64,000 bases of DNA from an uncultured Roseburia sp. (GTDB lineage: Bacteria; Bacillota; Clostridia; Lachnospirales; Lachnospiraceae). The stretch lies in the NCBI GenBank assembly GCA_947642555.1, contig CANRSX010000014.1, positions 1 through 64,000 of the forward strand, in the 5' to 3' direction. The position numbers and the translations under genes were made by a program. The notes under the pieces were generated by a model, which did not search any database, was not told where the DNA came from, and saw nothing but the letters and a program-made list of their open reading frames with translations. This document shows positions 53,400 to 62,350 of the stretch, piece by piece (position 1 is the first letter of the stretch; every line of letters starts with the position of its first letter).

Positions 53400-54728
53400 T
53401 TAGTCCTCCTGAAACGCATAAACTTCTCTCAGTATTTTTTCAAGCGCATCATTCAGCGTAGGTACTACAAAACCATACTGTGTCCGTTCGAGTGCTTCCA
53501 GCCTCGTTTTCCCATTTTCGCACGGAACAAACTGATACATGGAAACGTCTCTTCCATCCAGCAGGTCATTTTTGCCGTAGCCATATTCCGCCATCAGTTC
53601 CGATACGTTTTCATGATTTTTAAGCTTCAGCATATTATTCATATGCTGAAGTATCGTCTCACTGTGGGTAGTGATCCATACCGGAATCCCCATATTCACC
53701 AGATTGATAATCAGCCGGGACATCTTCTGCTGTAGCTCCGGATGCAGATGTGCCTCAGGCTCTTCTATAATCAGTGTCTTAAAATTGATATCGGATTGAA
53801 ACAACAGGAGTATCGGCGAGAGTTCCGTAATAATAGAAGATGCCACATACAGCGGAATCTCTTTTTGAATATCATCCGGACAATACCGGATCAGCGGAAT
53901 CATCTCCTTTTTTATAGTCAGGTTTCCTTTCATCATATGGTTTTCAATATAACTGACGATTTCTCTTTTCTTTTTGCCAGGCTTCCCATTTGCGTCAAAT
54001 TTTGTAAGCAGCTGCAAAAAATCAACATAAGGCAGTGTAAGCATACTGGAATTTTCCTGTGCGGCCGAACCGTAGCTAATCTGTAAAGAATTCTCAATCA
54101 TCTGAGGATATGTCAGCATAAATCCGGTTCTGGATGCCGGAAGATATACCGGCTCACCCATACGTCTTCCTTTTATCATCGGCGTATAAAGAGGCGCTGC
54201 GATTCCTTCCATTAATAAATTCCAGCATATATATGCATTCATCCGGAAAAGTTCTTCTCTGGTGCAAACGTCATATTGAGGAAATTTGATATAAGTTTCT
54301 GTGGCAGAATAGCGTTCTGCTGTCCTTTCCCAGCGGATTTCCAGTCCAAATTTTCGCTTGTAGTTTTTTATTTCAATCTTTTCCGCTTCCACCTCATAGT
54401 TAAACAGCTTCTTTAGCAAACCTTTTTTTCTGGCATTTAACATTTCATTAAACCAGGAAATATAATTTTCTGTCATTTCATCTGTCAGCACGATATTCCT
54501 GTTCAGATTCTCTTCCAGCCAGGATTCGCAGCGTTTATATACACCTGATCCCGAGGGCGCTTTGGGAAATATTTCCTTTCCCATTGTCAGAATCCCCCAC
54601 ATCAGGCACATCAGGTAGCTTTTTCCGCTGTTGTTATCTCCTACAAAACACATTAACGGTGATATTCGGATTGATGCTGATTCAATTTTGGCAAACTTTT
54701 TTACATATAATGTCCATTCTTTATTCAT
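53400..54728 (-). CDS. AAA_15/AAA_21-type (ABC-like) ATPase
   Basis: A 442-residue ATPase of the OLD/SMC-like class. Walker A is GDNNSGKS (30-37), a signature-like ASSIITELSPI precedes the Walker B LIIEEPEAHLHP with the tandem E322-E323, and the H-loop is VWITTHSETIL (H355). The LPASRTGFML segment is common in AAA_15 proteins of defence islands. There is no C-terminal Toprim nuclease domain, so any nuclease activity would come from the partner gene that follows two bases later. GGAGGGG precedes the ATG. Related layouts include PARIS and other ATPase-effector pairs, but the partner here is different. Confidence 0.8.
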   Translation of the reverse strand: MNKEWTLYVKKFAKIESASIRISPLMCFVGDNNSGKSYLMCLMWGILTMGKEIFPKAPSGSGVYKRCESWLEENLNRNIVLTDEMTENYISWFNEMLNARKKGLLKKLFNYEVEAEKIEIKNYKRKFGLEIRWERTAERYSATETYIKFPQYDVCTREELFRMNAYICWNLLMEGIAAPLYTPMIKGRRMGEPVYLPASRTGFMLTYPQMIENSLQISYGSAAQENSSMLTLPYVDFLQLLTKFDANGKPGKKKREIVSYIENHMMKGNLTIKKEMIPLIRYCPDDIQKEIPLYVASSIITELSPILLLFQSDINFKTLIIEEPEAHLHPELQQKMSRLIINLVNMGIPVWITTHSETILQHMNNMLKLKNHENVSELMAEYGYGKNDLLDGRDVSMYQFVPCENGKTRLEALERTQYGFVVPTLNDALEKILREVYAFQED

Positions 54729-54863
54729 GCCGCCCCTCCATCCCGGGATCTGCTCCAGATTGTTTCTTCCAGAATAAAATTAAATTTGTCTTTATTATAC
54801 ACAGAACCTGATCTTAATTCAACAGCCTGGCCGTATTTCTTCTTGCTCTCAGACAAAACAGAA

Positions 54864-54905
54864 ACCGGTGAAAAGAACATGACTGTCATTGTTCTTCTCA
54901 CCGGT
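54864..54905. terminator. Strong bidirectional hairpin after the lipoprotein gene
   Basis: ACCGGTGAaAAGAACA pairs with TGTTCTTcTCACCGGT around a 10-base loop. It lies 17 bases past the lipoprotein stop and separates that operon from the ATPase-nuclease cassette. Confidence 0.75.
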
Positions 54906-54921
54906 CCTATAAAAACATCCC

Positions 54922-56556
54922 TTATTCCTCTCTCCCCGCCGTAAAAAACACGCCGTCCCGGCACACCAGAAGCGTCTTCTGATCGATCAGGAAAAATCCC
55001 GGCTCCACCAGCGTCCCGCCGAATTCCACGGTCTGAATCTCTAAGATGTGATCCGCGTCAGTCCCGAGCTCTGAAAGCGGCGTCTGATACCATTCGCGAA
55101 ACGCCTCTGCGGTAATCTCCTCACGGGAGTAGCCGTTCACCCACGTCTCCTCATAAAAGGCATCCCCCTCCTTCCCCCACAGATAGCGGTCCCTCTCAAA
55201 GGAAAGCCGTCTTCCGATCCAGCTGTCGATCTCCTCCTGCGACATCGCGCAGACATCCGCGGTTCCCGCACAGGCGGCAATCCTCCACGTCCCGTAAAAG
55301 GAGCCCTCTGTCAGCAGATCATTTACTGTGTCAATTGTAGGTTCTTTTAAATTCTCATTGACATACCGCGACAGTTCCTTCTCATAATAAAAATAGCCGT
55401 ATTCATTTCCCGTATAGACCCTTGTCTCAGAAAAACCGTTTCCCGCATCCGGCCCCTGGATATAGGAGTAGGAGGCGATCGTGATCAGATCCTTCACCCC
55501 GTCCCCGTTGTAATCCGGGAAACTGACCGCCTGCACCGAATCAAAGCACTCCGTGTCTGCCCGGAGGTTATTCTCACAGGAACCGATCAGCGTCTGGAGC
55601 ACCCGTCCGTCGGGATACAGCAGCAGAAATGTCACGTCGCTCTGGGGATTCTGATCCTCCCCGGGCGCGTAGGATGCAAATACGGCTTCTCCCAGCTCCG
55701 GCAGCGTGACCGGGAAGGTCTGCGCGTCGATCCGGTCCGCCTCCGTCACCATGCGGTTTGAGAGGAAACGCCAGCCATCCTCCTGTTTTTCCAGCACGGT
55801 CTCGCAGTCCAGGCTATGATAGCCGCTGCCGATTTCGTTTCCGCTATATTCCTCATCTGTCCGAAACCGGAGTGTAAAGGTCTTTTCATCCGCCGTGCTG
55901 CCCGCGATACAGGTAAACGACTGGTAGTTCGTGTCCCCGTGCTCCATACAGTACAGATCGTAATCCTCCAGGTAAACCCATTCCAGCGGATGCTTCATCT
56001 GCGCGCAGGTGAGTCCCGTCTTTTTCAGGAGAAACGCATCCAGCTGCGCCGTGCCAAGGGAGGTGACGTCCGTATAGATTTCATCTCCTCCCGTCGCCGC
56101 CAGGTACGCTGCCTTCTGCTCCTCATTCAGCGGCTTTACCTCCAGCCCTGCCCCGCTGTAAAACACCTCATGCAGATTAAGCTCGGACGGGTCATCGTAG
56201 ACCGAGAGCAGGAACCCGTAGTTTCCGTAATTGTCCGATTTGCTTATATATGTAGTGAATTCTGCCAGCTCCTGTGCGTCAAGGTTTCGTCCCTGCTGCA
56301 CGGCGCCGCCTGCCTGACCTCCCGCGCCGGATCCCTTCCCGGCGTCCGCATCATTTCCTGCGCCTGTGTCATTTCCGGTATCGGCGTCATTTCCTGCGTC
56401 GGAAACAGCACCGCCGGAACCGGCGCTGCCGTCCGCTGCGCTTCCACCACCGCCTTTTTCCGTCCCGCCGTTTTTCTCTCCGGTCCCGCATGCCCCTGTC
56501 ACAACGCAGGCTGCCGCTAGCAGTACCGCCAGTATCACTGTCCGTCTTTTTTTCAT
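54922..56556 (-). CDS. Lipoprotein with FG-GAP-like calcium motif
   Basis: A 544-residue secreted lipoprotein. The signal peptide is followed by a lipobox (VVTGAC), then a long Gly/Asp/Ala-rich linker with ...AGNDADTGNDTGAGNDADAG... type repeats (about residues 35-90). The folded part contains FPDYNGDGVKDLITIASYSY, an FG-GAP/VCBS-like DxNGDGxxD loop, and a late two-Cys segment (IAACAGTADVC). No catalytic motif is seen. It lies in the same orientation just downstream of the BlaR1-like gene, which has the same kind of loop. A substrate or stress-sensing role at the surface is possible but unproven. Confidence 0.65.
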   Translation of the reverse strand: MKKRRTVILAVLLAAACVVTGACGTGEKNGGTEKGGGGSAADGSAGSGGAVSDAGNDADTGNDTGAGNDADAGKGSGAGGQAGGAVQQGRNLDAQELAEFTTYISKSDNYGNYGFLLSVYDDPSELNLHEVFYSGAGLEVKPLNEEQKAAYLAATGGDEIYTDVTSLGTAQLDAFLLKKTGLTCAQMKHPLEWVYLEDYDLYCMEHGDTNYQSFTCIAGSTADEKTFTLRFRTDEEYSGNEIGSGYHSLDCETVLEKQEDGWRFLSNRMVTEADRIDAQTFPVTLPELGEAVFASYAPGEDQNPQSDVTFLLLYPDGRVLQTLIGSCENNLRADTECFDSVQAVSFPDYNGDGVKDLITIASYSYIQGPDAGNGFSETRVYTGNEYGYFYYEKELSRYVNENLKEPTIDTVNDLLTEGSFYGTWRIAACAGTADVCAMSQEEIDSWIGRRLSFERDRYLWGKEGDAFYEETWVNGYSREEITAEAFREWYQTPLSELGTDADHILEIQTVEFGGTLVEPGFFLIDQKTLLVCRDGVFFTAGREE

Positions 56557-56631
56557 CGCTTCCTCTTTTCTGCCCGGGATTCGTCCCCTCCGGGCTGACT
56601 GTTCCTGCCGTATGCCTCCTCCGGCCGGCTT

Positions 56632-59019
56632 TCAGTGCCGGATATCGCTGTCCGGGTACGGCCCTGTCAGATTCGTCACCGCATCGATCTTCATATCCAG
56701 TGTCAGCTCATACGCCGTGTCGTCATCCATAATGATCCGCCAGGTCTTTGGCATATCGTCATAGGGCCGGAAACACTGCTGTATCTGCCGCCCGTTATAT
56801 GCCCCGCTGTTTGTCAGAAACCATACTGCCTTCTCTTCCTCGTCATAGGTATCAAAATCCGCCGGCAGATCATACTGATACACCGGGGAATACCAGACTC
56901 GTCTCGCATAGCTGATATCCATGGACTCAATTCCCCAGAACTTCCCGTCCACACGCTCGCTGTAGCATCTCATGTAAAACTCCCGTCCCCGGTCCATATC
57001 GTCCTTTGTCAGCGCAAACACATAGCCGCCGTTATCATAATAAAAATAATAACATTCCTCCATCTGCGTCCCGGTCAGATCGTAAAGCTCCCGCAGCGCC
57101 TGCACCGCGTAGACCTCGTACTCCTCCTGCGGCATCCCGGTCAGATCCACATACCCGGTCGCCATCACACTCTCCGGCACATACAGATGGAGAACCGGCT
57201 CAATAAAACCAGGCCGGTGTTCCCCTGCTGCCTGAGCGGCTGTCTCTGCCGCCGTCCGGCCGGACCATTCTGCCGCGCCCGCAGCAGCATCCGTCTCCGG
57301 CAGCCTTGCCGCACCGGCTGTGCCTTCCTCCACATACCGGCCTGTGCTCTCGTTCCAGCAGTAGCGCAGGATCCGCGTCTCCCCCGTCACGTCATCCCGC
57401 AGATACGTCACAAAAGGCTTTCCCTTTGTCTCTGTATCATGGCGGAATACCATGGAAAACTCCTCCGTCTCCTGGGACGGGATCTTCGTCTCACACAGCG
57501 GCTCAATCACGCCGTCCTCACGGACCGTCAGCAGCAGAAACAGATGCTGTGAGGCCTCCCCCGCCTGTCCGACGGTAAAATCTAGGCACCCGTCTCCGTT
57601 ATAGTCCGCGCAGTTTAGCGCAAATCCCTTTGGAAAACAAAGGGGATCCGCCTCCCCCGCCTCCTCTCCCCACAGCCCGTTCAGCCCGCAGGAAAATACC
57701 GTCTCTCCCTGTTCGTCTATCACCCGAAGCTCACAGCTGCCCGCATACATCTTTTCTGCACTGTCGCAGGTCCCTTCTGTCAGCCACAGCTCCGGCAGAA
57801 GCTGCCTGCCGTCCGCCGTCCGTATCGTCATATCCGCCGCTGCCAGCCGGATCTCTGCATCGATGGGTGTCCCGGCGCCTCTCTCATCCGCCTTCGCCAC
57901 CGGGTTTAAGGACAGCCCGGCAAGTACCGCTGCCAGCAGTACCGCCAGCAGCGTACCGGCTTTTCCTTTCGGTCTGCGGTAGGTAAGCACATTGGTAATC
58001 CTCGCCCGGATTCCTCCTTCCCCGAAGGCCAGCGGACCTCCCGCCAGGATCTGCCGGCCGGAGGCCAGGGACAGAAGCGACGCGGAATATTCCCGCTTCG
58101 CCTCTCCCCCCATCTCCCGGATCACACACTCGTCGCAGGACATCTCCATGTCACGGCACATCAGGTAAAAGGCCAGCCATATCAGCGGGTGAAACCAGTA
58201 GACACAGGCCAGGGCAAACGCCCCCTGCTTCACCAGATAATCCCGTCTGTGGATGTGCGTCCTCTCATGCGCGAGCACATACCGCCGCTCCCGCCCGGGA
58301 ATCGATTCCGGGAGATAAATACGCGGCTCCAGGACGCCGGCCACAAATGCAGTCTGCAGATTCTCCGCCTCATAAATACCGTCCCCCACTGCCCTCGCAG
58401 AGGCCAGCTGCCGCTTCAGCCGAAGCAGCTGCCAGAGATGGTAGAAAAGCAGCGTCGCCGCGACCGTGATCCAGATCCACCCCCCTGCCGACAGCAGAAG
58501 CTGTGCCGGGGAAACCCCCGCGCCGGATGGCTGTGACGCCGGCTCCACCAGTGCACCGTCAGCTGCCGTTACAGCCGGCTGCACCCTTTCCCCGCCGGAT
58601 GTCCCGGGCGTCGCCCTCACCGGATTCCCGCCGGACGCTGTGTCCGGTCGCAGCTTCACGTCCTCCAGCGCCGTCACGCCGTACGGCAGCGCCGTATCCT
58701 CCGACTCCGTCATGCCATACCGCCACAGCGCCGCATCCTCCTGCAGTGCCGCAGAATACCCGGACGGCTCCGCAGCATCGCCCCGCTTTTCCTCCCCGGC
58801 AATCAGTTTCGGGGATATCACCTGCGGGTCGATCCGCACCAGGCTGAACGGACTTTGAAGCGACACCGGGCACACCAGCCGGAAGCAGACCACCGACCAA
58901 AGGACATAGGAATAGATCTTCGGAAATTTTCTTAAGAACAGGCGGAACAGAAGAATCACCAGCACACAGTATCCCGCTGTCATCGCCATATTAAGGACCC
59001 GTAAAAACAGTTCCGCCAT
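56632..59019 (-). CDS. BlaR1-like M56 membrane metalloprotease with FG-GAP-like sensor region
   Basis: A 795-residue membrane protein. N-terminal helices surround the M56 zinc protease signature YVLAHERTHIHRRDYLVKQG (H251, E252, H255), with a distal acidic helix RDMEMSCDECVIREMGGEAK. After a further membrane helix near residue 360, a large extracytoplasmic region carries LNCADYNGDGCLDFTVGQAG. The penicillin-binding STxK-type sensor of classical BlaR1/MecR1 is not seen, so the inducer is probably not a beta-lactam. It overlaps the BlaI-like gene stop at its start and cleaves that repressor by analogy. Confidence 0.8.
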   Translation of the reverse strand: MAELFLRVLNMAMTAGYCVLVILLFRLFLRKFPKIYSYVLWSVVCFRLVCPVSLQSPFSLVRIDPQVISPKLIAGEEKRGDAAEPSGYSAALQEDAALWRYGMTESEDTALPYGVTALEDVKLRPDTASGGNPVRATPGTSGGERVQPAVTAADGALVEPASQPSGAGVSPAQLLLSAGGWIWITVAATLLFYHLWQLLRLKRQLASARAVGDGIYEAENLQTAFVAGVLEPRIYLPESIPGRERRYVLAHERTHIHRRDYLVKQGAFALACVYWFHPLIWLAFYLMCRDMEMSCDECVIREMGGEAKREYSASLLSLASGRQILAGGPLAFGEGGIRARITNVLTYRRPKGKAGTLLAVLLAAVLAGLSLNPVAKADERGAGTPIDAEIRLAAADMTIRTADGRQLLPELWLTEGTCDSAEKMYAGSCELRVIDEQGETVFSCGLNGLWGEEAGEADPLCFPKGFALNCADYNGDGCLDFTVGQAGEASQHLFLLLTVREDGVIEPLCETKIPSQETEEFSMVFRHDTETKGKPFVTYLRDDVTGETRILRYCWNESTGRYVEEGTAGAARLPETDAAAGAAEWSGRTAAETAAQAAGEHRPGFIEPVLHLYVPESVMATGYVDLTGMPQEEYEVYAVQALRELYDLTGTQMEECYYFYYDNGGYVFALTKDDMDRGREFYMRCYSERVDGKFWGIESMDISYARRVWYSPVYQYDLPADFDTYDEEEKAVWFLTNSGAYNGRQIQQCFRPYDDMPKTWRIIMDDDTAYELTLDMKIDAVTNLTGPYPDSDIRH

Positions 59020-59384
59020 CAGTCCACCTCCCTGTAGCTCTCGATCAGCCGTTTCATCTCCTCCACCTGCTCGTCCGAAAGCTTTTCCTTTCCGATAAAC
59101 GCCGTCAGAAACTTTGGAAGGGATCCGCCGAAGGTCTCCTCCACAAACTGTCGGCTCCTCCCGCCGTAGAACTCCTCCCGCGACATTAACGCCGTCACCA
59201 CCGCGTCCCGATTCTGAAAAATTCCCCGTTCACAGAGCTTTTTTAACACCGTATAGGTCGTCGACTTCTTCCAGCCAAAGCGCGCTTCACACAGCCGCAC
59301 CAGCTCCGTGGACCCCACCGGCTCCCGCTCCCAGATCAGTTCCGCAAATCTAGCTTCCCCCTCCGCCAGACGATACTCCGCCAT
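59019..59384 (-). CDS. BlaI/MecI/CopY-family transcriptional repressor
   Basis: This 121-residue winged-helix repressor has the HTH segment WEREPVGSTELVRLCEARFG followed by KKSTTYTVLKKLCERGIFQN and a C-terminal dimerisation helix (KLSDEQVEEMKRLIESYREV). I start it at the ATG at 59384; an in-frame ATG at 59435 lies inside the operator region. Its stop overlaps the BlaR1-like gene start. Two 17-bp dyads upstream (59439-59485) are likely its binding sites, giving autoregulation. Proteolysis by the M56 partner would relieve repression. Confidence 0.92.
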   Translation of the reverse strand: MAEYRLAEGEARFAELIWEREPVGSTELVRLCEARFGWKKSTTYTVLKKLCERGIFQNRDAVVTALMSREEFYGGRSRQFVEETFGGSLPKFLTAFIGKEKLSDEQVEEMKRLIESYREVD

Positions 59385-59438
59385 TCTCCCGCACCCCCGC
59401 TCTTTCTTCTCTGATACGCCGCTCTTTCCCATCACAGA

Positions 59439-59485
59439 GTCTATCTGTTATAGACCTTTCTTTTTTCAGTCTATCTCCTGTAGAC
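59439..59485 (-). promoter_or_regulatory. Two BlaI-type operator dyads
   Basis: GTCTA-N7-TAGAC occurs at 59439-59455 and again at 59469-59485, centres 30 bases apart (about three helical turns). These are spaced just upstream of the BlaI-like gene and probably bind two repressor dimers. Confidence 0.75.
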
Positions 59486-59498
59486 CGATTTGTCAACA

Positions 59499-59535
59499 CA
59501 AAAAAACGGGCCGAAGAAAACCCATGCCCGTTTTT
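59499..59535 (-). terminator. Terminator of the LarA-like/esterase/glycerate kinase operon
   Basis: On the minus strand ACGGGC pairs with GCCCGT across a 22-base loop and ends in seven T residues. It lies about 10 bases after the glycerate 2-kinase stop. Confidence 0.7.
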
Positions 59536-59544
59536 CTGCTACAT

Positions 59545-60774
59545 TTAACCGATCAGCACCACCGCCACATCATTAACATTCGTCCCGGTCGCTCCCGTGA
59601 CGATCAGGCCGCCGCACTGCGCAAGCGCGTGGTAGGAATCATTTTCCCGCAGAACGGAAAAGATGTCGATCCCCTTATCCCTTAAAATCCCCGCCGTGTT
59701 CCCGTCCACGCAGCCCCCGGCCGCATCCGTGACGCCGTCCGTCCCGTCGCTGCCGACGCTGAAAATCGCGACATTCTGATACCCGGCGATCCCGGGCGCC
59801 GCGGCCAGGGCCAGCTCCTGGTTCCTCCCGCCCTTCCCCTTCCCGGTCAGGTGAACCGTGGTCTCGCCCCCCGCGATAAACGCCCTTTTTTTCTGAGCGG
59901 AAGCATGGCTGGCCGCGATATTGGACAGAAACACTCCCGCCTCCCTCGCCTCGCAGCTCAAGCGGTCGGTGAGGATCACGGTCTCATAGCCAAGCCTTCT
60001 GCACTCCTCTGCCGCCGCGTCACAGAGCATGGACACGCTGCCGATCACGATATTTTCCACATTGGAGAGGGTTTTGGGCGTCTCCCGCTTCAGACAGGCC
60101 TTCGCCTTTTCGCTCATCGTGAGCCCATATTTTTCTACAATTGTCTCCGCCTCCCGGCAGGTGGAGGAATCCGGGCAGGTCGGGCCGGAGGCGATGGTGT
60201 CCAGCCGGTCCCCCAGCACGTCGGAGAGCACGATGCCGTACACCTTTGCCGGGGCGCAGAGGGCGGCGAACCGGCCTCCCTTCACGGCGCTTAAGCGCTT
60301 GCGGATCATGTTGATCTCGACGATGTCCGCCCCGCAGGCTAACAGCTGCCCGGTGATGTCCGTCAGCTCCTCCTTATCGATCAGCGGCTGCTCGAAGAGC
60401 GCGCTTCCGCCCCCGGACAGGAGAAAAAGAACCGTATCCTCCTCCTTTAAATCCCGGACGGCGTCAAGCGCTGCCTGCGTGCCGGCGAAACTGTTGTCGT
60501 CCGGGTAGGGATGGCCGCCCTCATAGCAGGTGATCCCCTCCAGCGGCCCTTTCACATGATTGTATTTTGTGACTGCCACACCGTGGGAGATCCGATCCCC
60601 CAGCAGGTCGCAGGCGGCTTTCGCCATCTGCCAGGCCCCTTTTCCCACCGCAATCAGGACGATCCGCCCGTCCCCGAAGTTTTTATCTTTTAACGCCGCA
60701 TATACCGCGTGATCCGGCAGGGACGCCCTGATCGCTGTCTGGATAATATGTTCCGCCTGCTCATGTAATGTCAT
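59545..60774 (-). CDS. Glycerate 2-kinase (MOFRL/GckA family)
   Basis: A 409-residue type II glycerate kinase (DUF4147 plus MOFRL domains) that makes 2-phosphoglycerate from D-glycerate and ATP. Recognised from ALKDKNFGDGRIVLIAVGKG, LFLLSGGGSALFEQPLIDKE, NMIRKRLSAVKGGRFAAL and the MOFRL end AFIAGGETTVHLTGKGKGGR NQELAL and VGSDGTDGVTDAAGGCVDG. It is the last gene after the LarA-like and carboxylesterase genes, so it probably captures the hydroxy-acid product of that pathway. GGAGAGTGACAC precedes the ATG. Confidence 0.9.
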   Translation of the reverse strand: MTLHEQAEHIIQTAIRASLPDHAVYAALKDKNFGDGRIVLIAVGKGAWQMAKAACDLLGDRISHGVAVTKYNHVKGPLEGITCYEGGHPYPDDNSFAGTQAALDAVRDLKEEDTVLFLLSGGGSALFEQPLIDKEELTDITGQLLACGADIVEINMIRKRLSAVKGGRFAALCAPAKVYGIVLSDVLGDRLDTIASGPTCPDSSTCREAETIVEKYGLTMSEKAKACLKRETPKTLSNVENIVIGSVSMLCDAAAEECRRLGYETVILTDRLSCEAREAGVFLSNIAASHASAQKKRAFIAGGETTVHLTGKGKGGRNQELALAAAPGIAGYQNVAIFSVGSDGTDGVTDAAGGCVDGNTAGILRDKGIDIFSVLRENDSYHALAQCGGLIVTGATGTNVNDVAVVLIG

Positions 60775-60823
60775 TGTGTCACTCTCCTGTCCATGCCTCT
60801 TCCCGGGAAACTGTCACAGCCCC

Positions 60824-62350
60824 TTATTCCGCTGCCTTTACCAGCTGGTCACGCAGATGATAATAGTCCTTTCTGGCAGCGGAAAGATCCTCCATCTGAT
60901 ACGCGTCCGCATCCAGAATCATGGTCTTTCTGCTCTCATGCGTGTACGGTTCCCAAAGCGGAAGTCCCTCCCCGTTGGGATCGCCGGTCTTTGTAAAATT
61001 CGCCCAGTACTGATTCATATGATGCTCCAGCTCGAAATCCGCCTCCGTGAAGGGCCGACTGCAGTTGTGAAGATTGCCGAACATGTACCAGATACAGGCC
61101 GAGTGGAAGGGTCCCGGCTGATCGCTTCCCGGCACCTCCCGCTGGAAGGAATAGCTGTACGCCTTTTTGTGGGATACATGATCCATAAAATCACAGAGCG
61201 CCAGCGAACCGTTGTTCATATACCAGGCAAACCAGCTGTTAAACACGCGCTCCGCATCCGCATCGTCCGCCACACAAATCTCAGCCATCGGCGCAAATTC
61301 CGGATCCAGCTTCTGAACCATCTCTTTATAATTTTCCTTTGTCACGCCGGGCGCCCACGGCATAATCATGCTCTCCCGCGAAGTCGCTCCCGCAAGCAGC
61401 GCTTCGATGTGGGCCTCCCCCGCCGCAAAGGCCGCCAGCGGATTTTTGTGGTATACATATCCGTCCTCACAGGGGAAGTTAAAATCCGGATTTCCCGCCC
61501 CGACCCAGGCCACATAGGCGTCCATCAGCTCCTGCGTACTCATCGCGCGAAGCTCCGCCAGGCTTTTCTTCCCAGCGGCTTCCATAAAGCGGGCGCCGTT
61601 TTCTTCCACAAAGCGCTGCGATTTATAAAACCATCCGGTCTGTCCGGTCAGCGCGAACGCGCCGCTCTGCATGATCCCGCGGCGAACCATCCCCTTTGTC
61701 TGCGGGATCACGGAAAGCGCCTGCACCGCAAAGGAACCCGCGGACTGACCGGCGATCGTGATGCGGTCCGGGTCGCCGCCAAACGCAGCGATATTCTCAC
61801 GAATCCAGCCGATGGCGGCAGCCTGGTCAAGCGTGGCGTAGTTCCCGCAGTGCCCGCCCTGCTCCGCCGCAAGCCCCGGGTGCCCGAAGAATCCAAAAAT
61901 ATTCAGCCGGTAATTGATGGAGACCACCACAATGCCCTGCGACGCCATCACCTCGCCGTTGGAGCGGGACTCATGGCTGTAGCCCTGGGTATATGCGCCC
62001 CCGTGAATCCACACAAAGACAGGGAGCTTATCTTCCGGCGTCTTCGCCGGCGTCCAGATATTTAAGTACAGGCAGTCCTCGCTCATCAGAGGCGGATAGG
62101 CATGAAACCTGTGCTCGTAAAACTCTTTCCGGTAAAAATTATCCTCTGCACGCTTTGTCTGCACCGCGATGGGCCCGTACTGGCTGCACTCCCGGACGCC
62201 CTTCCAGGGAAGGGGCGGCATAGGCTCCCGCCAGCGGTATTCCCCCACCGGTGCAGCCGCATAGGGAACACCGCGGAATTCCACGATTGATTCTGCTACA
62301 GACTGCACCCCTCTTACCATACCATAATTTGTCATTGCTTCATAGATCAT
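60824..62350 (-). CDS. Type B carboxylesterase
   Basis: A 508-residue alpha/beta-hydrolase esterase of the cholinesterase-like family. Oxyanion loop HGGA at 116-119, nucleophile S203 in ITIAGQSAGSFAVQ, and the usual N-terminal EFRGVPYAAAPVGEYRWR. A late segment DFELEHHMNQYWANFTKTGD PNGEGLPLW is also typical. The ATG overlaps the LarA-like gene stop and has GGAG 8 bases before it. No signal peptide is visible. It likely hydrolyses an ester of a hydroxy acid for the neighbouring racemase and kinase genes; the substrate is unproven. Confidence 0.9.
   Translation of the reverse strand: MIYEAMTNYGMVRGVQSVAESIVEFRGVPYAAAPVGEYRWREPMPPLPWKGVRECSQYGPIAVQTKRAEDNFYRKEFYEHRFHAYPPLMSEDCLYLNIWTPAKTPEDKLPVFVWIHGGAYTQGYSHESRSNGEVMASQGIVVVSINYRLNIFGFFGHPGLAAEQGGHCGNYATLDQAAAIGWIRENIAAFGGDPDRITIAGQSAGSFAVQALSVIPQTKGMVRRGIMQSGAFALTGQTGWFYKSQRFVEENGARFMEAAGKKSLAELRAMSTQELMDAYVAWVGAGNPDFNFPCEDGYVYHKNPLAAFAAGEAHIEALLAGATSRESMIMPWAPGVTKENYKEMVQKLDPEFAPMAEICVADDADAERVFNSWFAWYMNNGSLALCDFMDHVSHKKAYSYSFQREVPGSDQPGPFHSACIWYMFGNLHNCSRPFTEADFELEHHMNQYWANFTKTGDPNGEGLPLWEPYTHESRKTMILDADAYQMEDLSAARKDYYHLRDQLVKAAE

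Noticed and set aside
53400-54728. Assigning the ATPase-nuclease pair to a named system such as PARIS, Gabija or Septu.
   Set aside because: The ATPase class fits broadly, but the partner shows no DUF4435/Toprim, UvrD helicase or HNH motif, so no named system can be supported from sequence alone.
56632-59019. Beta-lactam resistance locus based on BlaI/BlaR1 similarity.
   Set aside because: No beta-lactamase or penicillin-binding-protein gene is in the operon, and the sensor region lacks a visible penicillin-binding STxK motif.
60776-62065. A 429-codon plus-strand frame opposite the carboxylesterase gene.
   Set aside because: Composition is Arg/His/Pro-rich as expected for an antisense shadow, and the carboxylesterase has all catalytic motifs on the other strand.
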